From Lepiota brunneoincarnata (Eukaryota > Basidiomycota > Agaricomycetes > Agaricales > Agaricaceae): a DNA stretch of 64,000 nt. The stretch lies in NCBI GenBank assembly GCA_023014365.1, contig JAEBUN010000014.1, forward strand, positions 868,001-932,000. The letters run 5' to 3'. Below are positions 1-10,141 of the stretch, piece after piece. A program made the position numbers and the translations under genes. The notes under the pieces are model-generated. The model did not search any database. It was not told where the DNA came from and saw nothing but the letters and a program-made list of their open reading frames with translations. The stretch's first letter is position 1; every line of letters begins with the position of its first letter.

Positions 1-741
1 CCTCACCTTCCTCCCGCTCCATGCCGCCGGTCGAGAAACCCCGGACGGGAGAGAAGAAACATCCGATTATGTTGTATCATCATACACACCGACAGTTAGT
101 GCCTTGTTGGAGGCAAGAGCACAGAACCCACTACCGTTTGATAAACTCACTGGTTTCGCCATGATCGACTCTCCAGGCCTCACCCCACTCCCAAACGCTG
201 AAAAAGAGCTTATGAAGATACAAGAAGTTTTCCCTCGCAACTCGAGGTGGAGATTCGATGCACTTCGAAATGAGCAAGTGACCGGAGAACGAGTGCTGGC
301 GGGTATGGCGGAGAGCAGTTGGATTCACCTCGCATGCCATGCTGTCCAGGAAGTGCGAGAGCCGACCCAGAGCGGCCTCTGTCTCCACGACCGCCGCCTG
401 ATGGTCACAGATATCATCACCAAACCATTTTCCAATGCCGATTTTGCCTTTTGTCGGCTTGCGAAACGGCTGCTGGAGACGAGAAAGTATCAGATGAGGC
501 GGTGCATATCACTGGTGCGATGTTAGGAGCAGGATACCGCAGTGTGATTGGAACGATGTGGTCGATACCAGACGAGGCGGCTCCGGTTGTTGCTGGGAAA
601 GTTTATGAGAGCCTCCTTTCTGGAGGAGAGCCGAATAGCAGGCAGGCTGCACGGGCGTTGCATGAGGGGGTGAGGGAGTTGCGAAAATCGGGGCGGGACT
701 CATTTTATTCCTGGGTGCCTTTTGTACATTACGGTGTATGA
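1..741 (+). pseudogene. CHAT-domain protease, C-terminal part, frameshifted
   Basis: The first codons read LTFLPLHAAG, a typical internal CHAT segment, so the gene begins outside the window. CHAT is a caspase-like cysteine peptidase fold (clan CD). The catalytic His block WIHLACHA is at about 322-345 and the Cys block LSACETAAGD at about 452-480, followed by the conserved GAGYRSVIGTMWS stretch and a stop at 741. The two blocks lie in different frames: the T-run at 449-452 is one base short of encoding the expected AFLSAC, and no GT-AG intron there restores phase. Either the gene is broken or the assembly has a one-base error. In fungi this domain usually follows a TPR array; related TPR arrays occur 2-14 kb downstream. 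The domain call is firm; the intactness is doubtful. Confidence 0.8.
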
Positions 742-1113
742 CCTGGATGTTGCTATCCTCAAGTTTGCCAAGTATGGTCCTTTCATGTACCTTTCTGCAA
801 ATGAAAATGTAATAATCAATGTTTGGCTTCCAGTGAAGGTTTGTGGGCCTAGGTCCCCAGGGAGACCTTTTCTATAAGAGTTCGAAAGACTTGGAGATAA
901 ATTTAAGGCAAAAGGTTCTGTCCACGAAGGCTTAGTTCGGTCTCTAGAACGCATACTTAAATTCCCCTGAATGTCTTTTGTTCCTCAGGGACAGATTCCA
1001 AAAGACGGAACCCGCGCTGGTAGCACTGGGCCGTCTCCTGCGCAATGCTTTTGAAACTCGCGCTCATGGTAATAAAGTGTATTACTCTCATTGACTCGAT
1101 AGGCAGCGCGGTG
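742..1113. other. Intergenic region between convergent genes
   Basis: This is the 3' space between the plus-strand CHAT gene and the minus-strand PQ-loop gene. No coding pattern is seen; it should hold both 3' UTRs. Confidence 0.5.
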
Positions 1114-2381
1114 CTAGACAGATTGGTAATTACGTTCATTATTCAATAATGGTGTCCTTTCGTCGTTAATCTCCAATGGATTCCCAAAGTCATCGATACC
1201 CAGCCTCTTCTGCCTCAACTTCCACAAGAGACACATCAACAGCAGACTTCCCTGCATGATCCCTGCAACAAGAAAGGTAATCCAACTTGTCCAGTTCGTC
1301 CCGGGTCTATCTCTCGTCGTCAGAAAAATAAGGAAAATAAAATAAAATAGGAGGCTACAATCTTACCTTAGCGCGATACTCGTAATCATAAGGATGGCGC
1401 CTGGAGTCTGGATGCACATCATCGGAATACTCAGCGCACCCACTACCTTGTGCTGATACGTGTGTGCCAGTTGTGGGGCGTACTGGACCGCAGCGAGTAG
1501 TGCGGATGTGACACCCAGGAATTTGGCCCACCCGACGACTTGTGATGGGAGGGGAACGTTGGGAGACGGTGTCGGGGTCGCAGTAGAGAGTAAGAAGATG
1601 GTCGTTGCGGTGATAAACGCCCTGCTCGTGGTGTCAATAGGGGATGAGCAGTGGCTTCGTGATGATGTACGAACAGATGTCCAAGAGTGATCCAGGCGAG
1701 CACTTGCGAAAGCTTCCATTCAGGACTTTTGATTGGTGCCCTGTCTTGGAGAAGAGCTGTAGAAGGCTCGATGTATCTCAGGTGTACGGGGTAGTATTTC
1801 ATGTGCAGGATAAATCTGCAGGGAATGTTGGTCTGGGGTTGGTAGATGTACATGTGGAGAGAACTCACATAAGTGTGAAGCAGGACCATTGGAGAGACAG
1901 TTGGACGATTCCCGCTGTCATTTCGGCACAACTGCCCCAACTCTACACACGCGGTGAACAACTAGTTGATGGGAGGGATCAACGACTTACGACGACACGA
2001 CAGCACTTGGCTATTCCCCACTGCAGCGTGATCCTGCATCACAAGTTCAATAACCAGGCTGGAAAGGAGAGGAGGAACCAACATGTTCCACATTCCGGCG
2101 GCTGAGGATGTACTGCCGAGTAACAAAAAAAGCGGACTGAGGCCCTCAGATGACTTGGCTGAGAGGATACGGTAGTGCTGGGTATCAACTGTCAGTCAAG
2201 CACAACTGGAAGAGCCTCGAGGCCGTGACGAACCTGAGGGGCATACGAAATGACCAAGCCAACACAGAGACCAAAAGTAAGGAGAGCATTGAACCAGTCA
2301 TGGTGCTGTAATGAATGTGTAAGTTGAAATATTAGCGTTGAGCAGAGCAGCACTTACGGGTGTGCAGCTTGGGTCGTCCAT
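1114..2381 (-). CDS. PQ-loop repeat membrane protein, eight exons
   Basis: Exons on the minus strand: 2381-2358, 2305-2234, 2177-2083, 2033-1991, 1942-1869, 1815-1675, 1621-1367, 1306-1114. All junctions are GT-AG and phases agree, giving 298 residues. Two PQ-loop signatures are visible: ISYAPQHYR (PQ at 31-32) and QYAPQLAHTYQ (PQ at 199-200), each in a hydrophobic helix-rich block. The second is followed by GALSIPMMCIQTPG, and the C-terminus carries LGIDDFGNPL. PQ-loop proteins (the MtN3/cystinosin/KDEL-receptor group) are multi-span membrane proteins, several of them lysosomal or vacuolar amino-acid exporters. The substrate here cannot be told. The ATG was chosen because the first exon (MDDPSCTP) leads directly into the first helix. 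This single-copy gene looks like an ordinary resident gene beside the expanding cluster. Confidence 0.88.
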
Positions 2382-2454
2382 GGTTGGTTCAGTGCAACAC
2401 GCGACTTTCCCTTGGTCACACGCGTGACGTCACTTTAATCTGGCTTGATCCCTT

Positions 2455-2568
2455 TGATGGCATGATGCGGTCTTTTTTTTGCACGGCAATATCAATATCA
2501 TCTCGTAGCTTCCCCGCCAGGCTAACTGTCCTTTGCTCGAGTCACCTTTTAACAAAACATCGAGAATC
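2455..2568 (+). repeat. 5' flank of TPR segment, duplication copy 1
   Basis: The stretch around 2455-2510 (GATGGCATG..., then a T-rich tract and GCACGGCAATATC) matches the region just upstream of the intact TPR gene at 8690-8743. It is the left part of a segmental duplication. Confidence 0.6.
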
Positions 2569-4105
2569 ATGGAAGATGCTACCTCCACGTTAGGCGACGC
2601 CGACGAGTCAATCAAGAGTCTGCAGCTGGCTATATCGGATCTTGTAGATGGACATCCCGACAAACCGATGTGCCTCAGTCTCCTCGCGGCCTACCTCCAC
2701 CGTCGTTTTGAACGCGTAGGAGTGTTCAACGATCTTTGCGAGGCGATCGAATGTTGCGAGCAGGCACTGTTGCTCACCCCAGACGATCATCCCGATAAAC
2801 CTGCGAGGCCCAGTGACCTTGGAGGTTGCCTCAACAGCCAGTTTGAGCACACAGGTTCACTCAGCGATCTCGACGAGGCGATGAAGTATCGTCAGCGGGC
2901 ACTATCGTGCACCCCCAGATGATCACATTGATGAACCTGGGCGTTGTTGCCGCCTCGGTAGTTCCCCCGATGTTCGCTTCCAATGGTCAGGGAAGTCCAG
3001 CGACCTTGAAGCAGCACTTGCGAATCCGAAACAAGCACCCCCGCTCACCCCAGATGCTCAACCTGATAGACCAGGGCGGCTCAACCGCCTCGGTACTTTC
3101 CTCCACAGTCGCTTCCAATACACTGGGACGCTCAGTGACCTGGAGGATGCAATCGAGTATCAACAACGAGCGCCGTTGCTCACCCCGGATGATCACCCTA
3201 ATAAAGCAGGACGGCTTATTGACCTCGGTGCTTCCTTCTGCAGTCGCTTTCAATGGATATGGACGGTCAGCGACCTTGAGGCAGCAATCATGTATCAATA
3301 GCAGGCACTGTCGCTCATCCCAGACGGCCACCCTAACAGACCAGGGTGGCTCAGCAAACTCAGCGCTTCCCTCCATAGCCGCTTTCGATGATTAGGAGGG
3401 CTCAGCGACATTGAAGAGGCACTGGAGAATCTCCAGCAGGCATTGTCGTTCACCCCAGATGGTCATCCTGATAGACCGGGGCGGCTTAATGACCTCGGTA
3501 CTTTCCTCCACAGCCGCTTTCGACACTCCGAGATGCTCAGTGACCTTGACGAAGCAATTGAATACCAACAGCAGGCGCTGTTTCTTACCCCAGATGACCA
3601 CCCCGACAGACCCGGACGGCTTAACGACCTCGGTACTTCCCTCCACAGTCGCTTGAAATGCTCAACGACCTTGGTGGGGCGATCGGATGTCAGCAGCAGG
3701 CACTGTTGCTCCTCCCAGATGGTCACCCTGGTGCACCAGGGCAACTCAGCGACCTCGGGAGTTCCTTCCACAGTCGATTTAAACATACGCGGGAGTCGAG
3801 TGACCTTGAAGGGGCAGTCAAGTTTTCCCAGAAGGCGTTGTTGCTCACCCCAGAAAGTCATCCCGATATGCCAGCGAGGCTCACCAACCTTGGGACTTGC
3901 TTACGCAGTCGGTTTGAGCATACAGGTATGCTCAACGACCTTGATGATGCTGTCAAAATTCAACGGCGCGCGCTGTTACTCACCCCCGACCATCACCCTA
4001 ATAAATTGGCATGGCTCAACGACTTCAACAACCTCAACTACACCTTGGACTGTCACACTCGATCTACTAGGGCGCCCGGAGACCTTTGCTGAAGCAACCT
4101 GGAAT
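2569..4105 (+). pseudogene. TPR-array pseudogene (copy 1)
   Basis: It starts with ATGGAAGATGCTACCTCC, matching the start of the intact copy at 8744. The encoded repeats follow the 45-residue pattern HPDxPGRLNDLGxSLHSRF...LSDLDEAI.YQQQALLLTPDD, a tetratricopeptide unit typical of fungal TPR-CHAT proteins. The reading frame is broken several times: a frameshift near 2918, in-frame stops near 3298 (TAT CAA TAG) and 3388 (CGA TGA), and another frameshift near 3655. The last repeats (3658-4092) end at the same DLC-stop as the intact copy. The intact paralog and the number of lesions make this a decayed duplicate. Confidence 0.85.
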
Positions 4106-4640
4106 CACCGCAGGAAGTCGCACTAACAGGTGAGGGTTCGATATGAGATCTTACGGTCATTTTGGCGCACTTAGGGGCATAGTCGAACGATATTTAGCCG
4201 TAGATCCCATATAAGTCTTGTTTCACCCGACATTCCACACGCTGAAGCAGCGTTCGTAGGGTTGGTTTGGTGGTCTCTGAGGTTCTAGGACTCTGCTCCT
4301 GCATCGTTTCCAAGTAGCCCTATATATTGTTCAGGAGGTGGAGGATGCCGCAGGCATGGGTCTTGTCGGGGTGTGATTGACAATAATGTTTTCATCAAAT
4401 CCATTGGAACTTGCGTCGATTACTTGCTAACCTTCAATGTATCCCCTTGTTCCCGAAGTTGCCCCCCAGCTGCTTTTACTGATTCACCTTCTAGACAGGC
4501 GTTTGTAGGATGCGTCGTTTCCGACGCTTTATTTCCTGCCTGCATGGCGAACACGGGTTTCGGAAGAGGGGCTCGCGAAGATGAAGGAGCGGCGTTCATG
4601 ACGAATGCACGTACCCCTCCGAGTTAAATATCACCCGTCC
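4093..4640 (+). repeat. 3' flank of TPR segment, duplication copy 1
   Basis: This non-coding stretch is recognisably homologous to 10142-10620 and 14535-14960. Shared landmarks are AAGTCTTxTTT near 4215, GGAGGTGGAGGAT near 4335, ATGTTTTCATCAA near 4386 and CTTTATTTCCTxCC near 4530. It diverges from the other copies by substitutions and small indels. No function is recognised. Confidence 0.7.
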
Positions 4641-5157
4641 TTGATGGGAACATTTTTGGTATCTCTGGGTGAATGGTTTGTCGTGTTCCGGAAGAGTTGG
4701 TCTGATGGGTCCATCCCTGAGAGCGAACCGATACTATGCTTGAGTTTAATCGCCAGCTGCAAGAACGCTGAGTAGAGCTTGGTCCTTTCTTTGGGAAAGG
4801 TAATAGTAGGCAATACCATCATAGTCACCTCTCTTCTGCGCATTTTTTAAAGGCAACGGCATCCCCTGTGGCATGCTTCTTATACATGAAGTTGGCCTTG
4901 GCCATTGGGGATGATTTCTGTATGGCCACAAGACTAGTAGAGAAAGTGGTTAGCAGAGACGGAAGGGGGTGAAATGAACATCGCATAACCATATAACACA
5001 AATGGAGGGAAAATAAGATAAGAGAATAATCATGAGAGGTGGTAGGGATGGGTGGGCAGGCGGTGGTGACACTCAAACAGGTACTCACTGTATATCAATG
5101 CACATAAATCCCCGGGAAAATCGCGACAATTTGCTAAGCAGATTACCTTATTTGGTT
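4641..5157. other. Unassigned sequence left of the transposon
   Basis: Short minus-strand open stretches (4631-5088) with possible splice signals are present, but none resembles a family I know and one candidate frame crosses the transposon boundary. It may be a relic of a minus-strand gene. I do not annotate a gene here. Confidence 0.3.
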
Positions 5158-5159
5158 TA

Positions 5160-5186
5160 CAGTCACTCACCACTCCTTTATACACC
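5160..5186 (+). repeat. Left terminal inverted repeat
   Basis: These 27 bp are the exact reverse complement of 8518-8544. The repeat starts CAGTCACTCACC right after the TA at 5158-5159. Confidence 0.93.
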
Positions 5187-5541
5187 ACCGTTCCTTTATA
5201 CACTGGCTTTTGTCTTATTAAAATATGCTTCAAGTAATCTTCAAAAAATTCTAGAACATGCCTGGGAACGTTCTGCCCAGGTCTGACATGTAAAATTGCT
5301 GCCGATATGTCGGAGCAATCTAAGATCACCACATTTCCAAAATTGGAAAGTATGACAAATATGTAATCTGCTCATTATTTATTCTATCCTCCACTCTACA
5401 ACATGATTTTGGTATCATTGTGTCACCCTGAATGAGGGCTATCTGGTGATATCAGTTATATTATGTCTGGGTGAGGGGAAGAGCATGAGGCTCCGAAAAA
5501 CTGCTAAAATTAGAAACAAGGAGGAAGATGATGGCAATCAC

Positions 5542-5558
5542 TGTCACAAAGCGTGACA
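5542..5558. repeat. Subterminal palindrome, left side of transposon
   Basis: TGTCAC and GTGACA are separated by 5 bp. The same GTGACA core forms a palindrome near the right end at 8316-8334. It is a candidate transposase or regulatory site. Confidence 0.45.
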
Positions 5559-5871
5559 TCCCTGTCCTGCAGGGTCTGTCGTAGTGCCCCCAGCCTGCCT
5601 TTGCTCTCTAAGATGCCTGACTGTATATATGTATTGCTGGAGGATGCAGAACTAATGTATCAAGATAGAATAGCAATATAAACCAATTTTATGACTGCAA
5701 AAACTCGAAATATGGGTGCTTTATTTATATTCCAAATTTATCTATTAATAAGTCAAATCTGTCATCTAATTTTATATTGTATAGGATACCCTGGCATCTC
5801 TCATTGTCGAGATCAACCCCCCAAGCATCCCAACACTGTCTCTAGTGTCAAACAAGCCTCTCATACTCAAA

Positions 5872-8279
5872 ATGCCCTCCAAAGCCACAAAATCCAGGAT
5901 TTCAGAGGAGAAAATGAGACTTTTCAATGAGGAGAAGGAAATGCTGGTGAAGAAAGCTGCTGAGATGTATCTGATGGAGCAAGATAGAAATCTAGGGCCA
6001 GGAGAGCGCAGGAAGGGGTATCGAGTTATTGCAGAAGAGGTTACAGCTGCCCATCTAGTTGCAACAGGGAGGGAAGTAAAGATTAACCATGCCACAGTTC
6101 GCAAACCGTGCAAAGGGTAATTATTACTCACTTGTATATTCAGTTATTATTATACTGAAATATACTAAAGGCATTCAGAGCATCCAGGAGTTTAACACTA
6201 CAAAACGGTGGCTTACTGATGAGGAAGAAATAGCAGTGGTTATGTTTGCACTCTATTCTACTGACCGAGGATTTCCACTGACAGCTGGCCGGTTGGAGGA
6301 CCATGTTAATTCAATTGCCTGTGTGTGGCGAGATGATTTTCCAGAGGATGGTGTTGGTACCAATTGGATCAGCCGCTTTGCTCGACGCCATGCTGATCAA
6401 CTCAAGCTAACATACTCAAGGACCCTTGACAATGTTCGAGCCAAGGCGGTTAATCCAACAAATCACCACCTCTGGTTTGATCTTCTGGAGAAAGAGCTTG
6501 AGGGTGTTTCCCCTGATTGTATTTGGGGTGTTGATGAAACAGGAATTCAGGTACAAATTATATCTCTCACAAATAGTTTTGGTTAATTAACTGATATGAC
6601 CATAGACAGGTGAAGGAGGAAGGGAGCAGGTTTATGGACGAAGGGGTGAACCAGCACCATATCAGCAACGTGATGGTAGTCGTGAAAATATCACGATCAT
6701 TGTTACTATTTGTGCTAATGGTACCAGCATTGCACCTGCTGTCATATTCAAGGGTCATGGCTACCATATCAACTGGAACCAGCAAAACCCAGCTGCAGCA
6801 TCGTGAGTTAACTCTATTTGCATAATATTACAGTTTTACTGATTTAATTATCATTAGTATTGGCTACTCAAAGAAAGGGTGGACAGATTCAGAGCTGGGT
6901 ACTTTGTGGCTCAGGCAGTTTGATACATTCACTCAAACCCAGGCTAATGGTCGCAAACGAGTTATTCTGCTTGATGGTCACAATTCCCACTATTCCTTTG
7001 CTTTCCTTGACTATGCTCGGGAACACAACATCTCCATCCTTTGTTATCCATCACACTCCACGCATGTCTACCAGGGCCTCGATGTTGCCATTTTTGGTGT
7101 TCTCAAGCGTTACTGGCAGCAGGAGCGTGACAAGTTCCAAGCAAATACTGGCCAAAGGATTACAAAGTCAAATTTTCTATCTATCTATGGTCAGGCTCAC
7201 ATTCGTGCTCTTACTCGGGAGAATATCCAAACCGCATTCCGTAAAACTGGGGTTGTTCCTCTTGACCGTCAAGTTATTCGCTCCGAGCTCTTTCGGCCTA
7301 GCTTGGAAACTTCTCGTAATGCACCCATGCCCCTTCCATTCAGCACTCCTATTCGCAACACTGCTAGAGCCATTACAATGCTAGCTGAAAAGCAAAATGT
7401 GGATGCTCAGAGTTCTATACCACTTGTTAGCGACGATTCTGACCCAGAGGATGAACATGGTGTTAGCTTTGATGTTCCTGAATCTCTTGTTGACATGTTT
7501 GCTCGGCTCACAACCAACATCAACCATCCACTCTTTGCTCCTGACCCTCTTCCTTCCAACACTCCTCCCCCGGAGTACAACCCATTTGTTATGTCACCAG
7601 TCAAGAAGCGAACCTGATCTTCTTCAGTTTGTACCTCAAACTGAACGGGAAAGTCTTCTTCAGGCCGCATTACGGGATGCAGCATTACACGAAGCATATC
7701 ACAAAGGCCAGCTACAGGGCCAGCAGGCAGCCATCATCCTCCAGCATGTCTACTGTGGTCGCATGCAAAATCAACTTCACGCAAAGGAGAAGAAAGCCAA
7801 GTCAAAGACATCTCGCAGTGCACTCTTGGGTGGAGTTTCCTCGTTTGTTGACTGGAGATGAGTTTGTTGAGGCAGTTGTGGCTAGAGAGCAGGAGATGAA
7901 GCAGGAAGATGAGGAGAAGCAGAATAAGCGCACAGTTAGGGCTTATCACTCAGAGAAGTTAAAGGAGTGGAAGGAAAAGGAGGCAAAGAGAATCAAGGAG
8001 AATAATTGGGAGAGAGTGAACTACAAGCTTTATATGGAGGTATGGAAGGAAGACAACTTGGATCGGAAGGACAATGGTTTGGCTCCCCTCCCCCATCCTG
8101 GTCCACTGGGTCCACTCCCAAAACCAGTCCCAAAACCTACCCTTGCACAATCTGCAAGGCATTGTGGCTTTCAAAACCTCTTCCAGCCCCAGGCAAAGGC
8201 TGCAAGTAGTGACTCTGACATTACTCATACATTTTCCAGTGATGACGAGCACCAGGGGAGCAACAACGATGATGATTGA
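5872..8279 (+). pseudogene. DDE_1-type transposase, degenerate reading frame
   Basis: ATG at 5872. Inferred exons: 5872-6116, about 6171-6550, 6606-6802, then 6858 onward. The protein has an N-terminal helix-turn-helix region with a CENP-B-like second part (GVGTNWISRFARRHADQL), then the DDE_1 core: GVDETGI (first Asp), a block ending VIFKGHGYHINW, LLDGHNSHY (second Asp) and HVYQGLDVAIFGVLK (third Asp). A lysine- and glutamate-rich C-terminus follows. Damage: intron 1 cannot be spliced in phase by a GT-AG pair (one extra G at the AAAGG boundaries); frame 1 stops at 7615-7617 while the homologous protein continues in another frame; and the frame shifts again near 7830 before the last stretch ending at 8279. 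The family is certain; the copy is probably inactive. Confidence 0.85.
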
Positions 8280-8315
8280 AATATTTCTGAAGGATTTACA
8301 GGGGTTTCGATGGCG

Positions 8316-8334
8316 GTGTGACCAAATGTCACAC
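8316..8334. repeat. Subterminal palindrome, right side of transposon
   Basis: GTGTGAC and GTCACAC form a perfect 7-bp arm pair around CAAAT. It mirrors the left-side palindrome at 5542-5558, and another CGTCACAC follows at once. Confidence 0.5.
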
Positions 8335-8517
8335 GCGGCGTCACACTGTATAAAGGACTCGTTTTGTGCTTAAATTTCGAAGTGATACTATGCATTCAAA
8401 ACTTGACGAAAAATTCTGTAATTCTGTAATTATATTTTGACAAAGTGTATCTACATATGTACAAAATTCGAAGTGGATACGTTGAGCTTTGTACCCACTG
8501 TGTGCAAAATAAGTTTC

Positions 8518-8544
8518 GGTGTATAAAGGAGTGGTGAGTGACTG
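8518..8544 (-). repeat. Right terminal inverted repeat
   Basis: These 27 bp are the exact reverse complement of 5160-5186 and end GAGTGACTG before the TA at 8545-8546. Confidence 0.93.
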
Positions 8545-8743
8545 TATACTTCTATATTTGGTAGGTAAATTGACATATCTTCGCAATTTTTCAGTGTAAT
8601 TTATTGTCGCCGAGACGCGGTATACTGGATGACTTCCCGCAGGATTCCGGAGCTAGGGGTGATCGTTCACACGTGGACGTCCTGTGTCGTGATGGCATGG
8701 ATTTTTGCACAGCAATATCGTTTTCTAACTTTCCACCTTACTT
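8545..8743. other. Upstream region of the TPR gene
   Basis: Sequence from about 8690 is shared with TPR copy 1 (2455-2568). No promoter element is clear. Confidence 0.4.
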
Positions 8744-10141
8744 ATGGGAGATGCTCCTTCCACGTTTAGCCACACCGACGAGGCAATCAGGAATCTACGG
8801 CTGGTTGCATCGAATCTTGCAGATGGACATCCCGACAAAGCCATGTACCTCAACCTCATTGCATCTTCCCTCCACAGTCGTTTTGAACGCACAGGAGTGC
8901 TCAACGACCTTGACCGGGCAGTCAAATATCATCGGCAGGCACTGTCGCTCACCTCGGATGATCACCCTGACAGACCGGGGCAGCTTAGCGGCCTCAGTAC
9001 ATCTTTCCACCATCGCTTCCGACGCCTAGGGATGCATAGCGACCTTGACAAGGCAATCAAGTATCAACAGCACGCACTATCCCTCACCCCAGATGATCAC
9101 CCTGACAGACCGGGGCGGCTTAACGACCTCGGGATTTCCCTCCACAGCCGCTTTCAACACACCGGAATGATCAGCGACCTTGATGAGGCGATTATGTGTC
9201 AACAACAAGCACTGTTACTCACCCCAGATGATCACCTTGATAAACCGGGGCGGCTTAGTGACCTCGGTACTTCCTTCTGCAGTCGCTTTCAATGGAAGGG
9301 AGGGTTCAGCGACCTCGAGGAGGCAATCATGTATCAACAGCAGGCGCTGTCTCTCACCCCGGATGGTCACCCTAACAGACTAGGGCGCCTCAGCAAACTC
9401 GCCGCTTCCCTCCATAGTCGCTTTCGATGGATAGGAGAGCTCAGCGACCTTGAACAGGCCCTGGAGAATCTCCAGCAGGCGCTATTGTTCACCCCAGATG
9501 GTCATCCTGATAGACCGGGGAGGCTTAATGACCTCGGTACCTCCCTCCACAGCCGTTTCCAACACTCCGAGATGCTCAGTGACCTTGATGAAGCAATTAA
9601 ATACCAACAGCAGGCGCTGTTGCTTACCCCACCTGACCACCCTGACGGACCCGGACGACTCAACGACCTTGGTACTTCCCTCCACAGTCGCTTTCAGTGC
9701 ACCGGAATGCTTAGCGACCTTGATGAGGCGATCAAATATCAACGGCAGGCACTGTTGCTCCTCCCAGATGGTCACCCTGGTGAACCAGGGCGACTTAGCA
9801 ACCTCGGGAATTCGTTCCACAGTCGATTTAAACATACACGGGAGTCCGGTGACCTTGAGGAGGCAATCAGGTTTTCCCAGAAGGCATTGTTGCTCACCCC
9901 AGAAGGTCATCCTGATATGCCAGCGAGGCTCACGCATCTCGGGACTTGCTTGCGCAGTCGGTTTGAGCATACGGGTATGCTCAGTGACCTTGACGATGCT
10001 GTCAAGATTCAACAGCGGGCGCTGTTGCTCACTCCTGATCATCACCCTAATAAATTGGCATGGCTCAATGACCTCAATAACCTCAACTACACCCTGGACT
10101 GTCACACTCAATCCAATAGGGTGCTCAGTGACCTTTGCTGA
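8744..10141 (+). CDS. TPR-repeat protein (TPR-CHAT relative lacking CHAT)
   Basis: A single uninterrupted ORF of 465 residues made of nine full 45-residue units plus a partial one. Each unit reads approximately HPDRPGRLNDLGTSLHSRF, then xxTGMLSDLDEAIKYQQQAL, then LLTPDD. Such arrays form TPR superhelices that bind protein partners; in agaricomycetes they usually precede a CHAT peptidase. Here the frame ends at VLSDLC-stop just where the next repeat (DLAEAIRN...) would begin. Removing one T of CCTTTGC would reopen the frame. The same lesion occurs in the other two copies, so it predates the duplications. This is the only copy with a clean frame. It may act as a stand-alone scaffold, or be a recent relic that has not yet gathered stops. 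Confidence 0.75.
   Translation: MGDAPSTFSHTDEAIRNLRLVASNLADGHPDKAMYLNLIASSLHSRFERTGVLNDLDRAVKYHRQALSLTSDDHPDRPGQLSGLSTSFHHRFRRLGMHSDLDKAIKYQQHALSLTPDDHPDRPGRLNDLGISLHSRFQHTGMISDLDEAIMCQQQALLLTPDDHLDKPGRLSDLGTSFCSRFQWKGGFSDLEEAIMYQQQALSLTPDGHPNRLGRLSKLAASLHSRFRWIGELSDLEQALENLQQALLFTPDGHPDRPGRLNDLGTSLHSRFQHSEMLSDLDEAIKYQQQALLLTPPDHPDGPGRLNDLGTSLHSRFQCTGMLSDLDEAIKYQRQALLLLPDGHPGEPGRLSNLGNSFHSRFKHTRESGDLEEAIRFSQKALLLTPEGHPDMPARLTHLGTCLRSRFEHTGMLSDLDDAVKIQQRALLLTPDHHPNKLAWLNDLNNLNYTLDCHTQSNRVLSDLC

Larger units (their letters stand above)
5160..8544 (+). mobile_element. Tc1/mariner-superfamily (Fot1/pogo-like) DNA transposon
   Basis: The element is 3385 bp and bounded by perfect 27-bp terminal inverted repeats that begin CAGTCACTCACCACTCCTTT. 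It is flanked on both sides by the dinucleotide TA (5158-5159 and 8545-8546), the target-site duplication expected for this superfamily. It carries one transposase gene in the plus direction (from 5872). The motif CCTTTATACA recurs just inside the left end (about 5175 and 5193) and in inverse orientation near the right end (about 8346 and 8521). The element sits between two copies of the duplicated TPR segment. Its ends look intact, but the transposase frame is damaged, so autonomous movement is unlikely for this copy. Confidence 0.9.

Noticed and set aside
5030..5332. A 100-codon minus-strand open frame.
   Set aside because: It crosses the left end of the transposon, so it cannot be an ancestral gene, and it resembles no family.
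8820..10100. Regular direct repeats of 135 bp that could suggest a CRISPR or satellite array.
   Set aside because: They are the codons of 45-residue TPR units in one open frame, diverged as prot­ein repeats are, with no spacer structure.
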